From Zygnema cylindricum (lineage: Eukaryota > Streptophyta > Zygnematophyceae > Zygnematales > Zygnemataceae): a DNA stretch of 18,173 nt. Shown piece by piece: positions 15,943 through 18,173 of this stretch. The notes beneath the pieces were generated by a model, which saw only the letters and a list, made by a program, of their open reading frames with translations, did no database searches and was not told the DNA's origin. The stretch is from positions 1-18,173 of the forward strand of contig JBBHKE010002461.1 in NCBI GenBank assembly GCA_037447655.1, in the 5' to 3' direction. Both the position numbers and the translations under genes were made by a program. The first letter of the stretch is position 1. Each line of letters begins with the position of its first letter.

Positions 15943-17850
15943 ATTTGTAATGAAAAATCGTTCATGTTCTTAAAGTGGGCTGGGATATTAAATTATTTGG
16001 GATGAGGATCTGTAGCGCTTTCAGATATCATTATCTTGTGTACTTGAACGATTTTGAAATTGCTTTTTATTTTTCTTTGACATGCTTGTTTACGAAGAGA
16101 AAGAATGTCCAAATTGACAGTTCTGATGTTTGAACTGAAATCATGGTAAACAATTTTAAGTGGACTGTTTAGTTGAGTCAAAAGGGAAACTCAAATGAAC
16201 AATTCTAAATTAAAACAATGACAATATTGTGGAAGCCAAAAAAAATGAATTAAAACGGTTTAAATTTGAAGCTGGGAGTTAATGCTTGAAGCGGGTACCA
16301 ATCTCAAATTGTCTAAATTTTTGAAATATGCACGACAAACATCCTTTGCAGCTAGATTCAAATGCTTTGAAATTCTGAATTTCTGTGAAGAAACCCGTGT
16401 TCAATAACAAAGTTATAACTCTACCATACAGATAATGTTTTTGAAATTGAATCCATTTATATTTTACTTAAAATTCAATAAAGCAAATTTTCAAACAAAC
16501 GGAAACGAAATCGGACAGAGAAAAATAAAAATAAAATTAAAAAATTACCCCAATAGTTCACTTTTATATAGAATACAGATTTTTTTCGAAGAAATTCCAA
16601 AATAAATCATGCAAGCATAATAGCTGTTGAAGAATGATAAAAACTTCAATGCAATTTCACACATACAAGAAATTGTGAAGAAAAAATAAAAATAGGTTAG
16701 GGCTTACATGCGGAAAGGAGAAGACCAAAAAGTCTTCTGTATGTTGACGTTCCATACACAGGCGATTGGACGTCTCATGTTTCTCGAAGTTGAAAGAGGC
16801 CTTTCTGGTCGAAAATAAATATTGTTGGGTGAAAGGTTATTGTGAGGTTGTTAAACTAATTTTCAAGTTTTTAGATGGTACCATGCGTATGGGACTTCAA
16901 GTTTCATTCAAACGAAAAATTGGACTCTCATGGAGATTCGTGTCGTGGATTGGGGCGACTATTTTGGTTCAAGACAATCGACGTCCGGTTACTCGTCTGT
17001 TTAATTTTGGTGGAAAGACACTTATGTAGAAGAGAAGAAAGTTATCTAGTTTTCACAATGATCATTTTCATGGTACCAAAAATGTACCCCGTCAACGTTT
17101 AGATCTTACAAATAAAGTAACTAACCCGATCTGTACATTTCTATCATATTTCTCTAACTTTTTAGTTATCTACACCAATAATCGTTAGCAGTGTAAAAGA
17201 TATTTTCGCACTTAAAACCTATTTTCTTCGTGCACAGTTGTCGGATAGTCTATCCAATTGCTATTATTGGAAGCTAGATTCTTGCTTTCCCATTGGCTGT
17301 CTTTCATTGAAAATTTGACAATTATGCACAGAAAAATTGCTTTACGGAACGTTGTTTTTTTTTTGCATTATATCTTTGTTTTCAACAATCATACAAGCTA
17401 GTGCGCACCCGGCAAGAAGATATAGAACATTTATGCTCAACAAAAGTTGACTTTTACAAAATCAAAAAGTAAATAGGATTGGAATAAGCATAGAATCCAC
17501 ATCAACAGAGTAGACAGATTTTGCAACAACAAAAAAGGATTGAACTATTTGTAAATGGGTACTTAAGAGGTTTACAATTTAGATTTTTTGAGTTAATTGA
17601 CGTCCACAACATATTCGCAAAACAAAAAGTTGTATTTAAAAACACTTAGCAGCTGGTGTTTTATGTGAATGAACAAGGTCAAAATTACGAGCAGGTGTGC
17701 ATTTGTAGCGTGTTAAGAGTCAAAGTAGTAGCGGAATTTAGACGAAAGGTTTGTAGGGTATTAAATATATCAAATACTACTTTGATAATCACGCTGGTTG
17801 ATATCGTACTGTTTTCATACAACACGTCAAGCCACTTTACAAAATTTTCC
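15943..17850. other. AT-rich intergenic DNA
   Basis: No protein domain, RNA gene or mobile element is recognised. Two short overlapping frames at 16766-17029 and 16875-17102 are open, with an AATAAA at 17111, but neither looks like a known protein. AATAAA-like sequences also occur near 16476. Confidence 0.5.
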
Positions 17851-17854
17851 TCCT

Positions 17855-17857
17855 CAC

Positions 17858-17903
<46 letters not shown>

Positions 17904-18022
17904 TATCTCTCTCTCTCTCTCTCTCCGTTCTCCCACTCTTTATCTTTCTCACACTCTCTTTCAATCTCTCTCTCTCTCTCTCTTCCCGTTCTCCCACTCT
18001 CTTTATCTTTCTCACTCTCTTT

Positions 18023-18099
<77 letters not shown>

Positions 18100-18135
18100 C
18101 GTTCTCCCACTCTCTTTATCTTTCTCACTCTCTTT

Positions 18136-18173
<38 letters not shown>
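17855..18173 (+). repeat. Compound CT microsatellite/minisatellite, running off the window
   Basis: Long (CT)n tracts alternate with a spacer that repeats three times: CGTTCTCCCACTCT, then TTATCTTTCTCAC, then TCTCTTTCAATC, starting near 17926, 17987 and 18098. The first copy is slightly different; the second and third are almost identical, which points to recent duplication or conversion. On the minus strand it reads as a fake ORF of Arg/Glu repeats (17685-17936). Confidence 0.92.

Noticed and set aside
16766-17102. Two overlapping ORFs of 87 and 75 codons followed by AATAAA
   Set aside because: No domain recognised, no promoter seen, and AT-rich DNA of this length gives such frames by chance; worth re-testing only with transcripts.
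17685-17936. Arg/Glu-rich protein on the minus strand
   Set aside because: It is the translation of the CT microsatellite.

Overview
The window is nuclear DNA of a eukaryote. It holds three decayed retrotransposons with plant- or alga-like proteins, long AT-rich spacers, tandem repeats, and one intact intronless-looking ORF behind a TATA-type promoter. There is no operon structure and there are no bacterial-style ribosome binding sites. The Ty1/copia proteins look plant-like, and the DNA methyltransferase joined to a Ty3/gypsy polyprotein recalls elements reported from charophyte algae and dinoflagellates. An algal or other photosynthetic host is therefore my best guess, but the species cannot be read from the sequence.

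Layout. 1-2017 (minus strand) is a broken Ty3/gypsy polyprotein. A C5 cytosine DNA methyltransferase half-domain (2017 to about 1240) is followed in the same reading frame by a spacer and a gypsy reverse transcriptase (about 1050 to 1, running off the window). 2018-2909 holds two abutting copies (about 470 and 420 bp) of a repeat that cuts the methyltransferase off just upstream of its catalytic Cys motif. 3066-5882 (plus) is a copia relic: protease, integrase and reverse transcriptase, without gag or RNase H. 5883-6800 is spacer with a tRNA-like Pol III box, hairpins and a possible LTR promoter. 6801-about 10350 (plus) is a second, better-kept copia relic: gag, zinc knuckle, protease, integrase with an intact D,D(35)E triad, and reverse transcriptase, also without RNase H. 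It ends at a strong hairpin (10359-10437).

10440-14480 has no convincing gene. It contains ACGT-core (CRE/G-box-like) sites, a 31-bp satellite of about 22 units (12870-13553), and a 33-34 nt block at 11285-11317 found again in inverted orientation at 14404-14437. 14480-15942 looks like the one live locus: ACGT sites, a TATA box at 14613, and a 266-codon trypsin-fold ORF (15061-15861) whose catalytic His and Ser are replaced by Asn and Gly, followed by a possible 76-nt 3'UTR intron. After 15943 the sequence is AT-rich spacer that ends in a compound CT microsatellite (about 17855-18173).

The most interesting items are the methyltransferase carried by a Ty3/gypsy element, which implies a retroelement able to write or exploit DNA methylation, and the open pseudoprotease gene with both catalytic residues changed.
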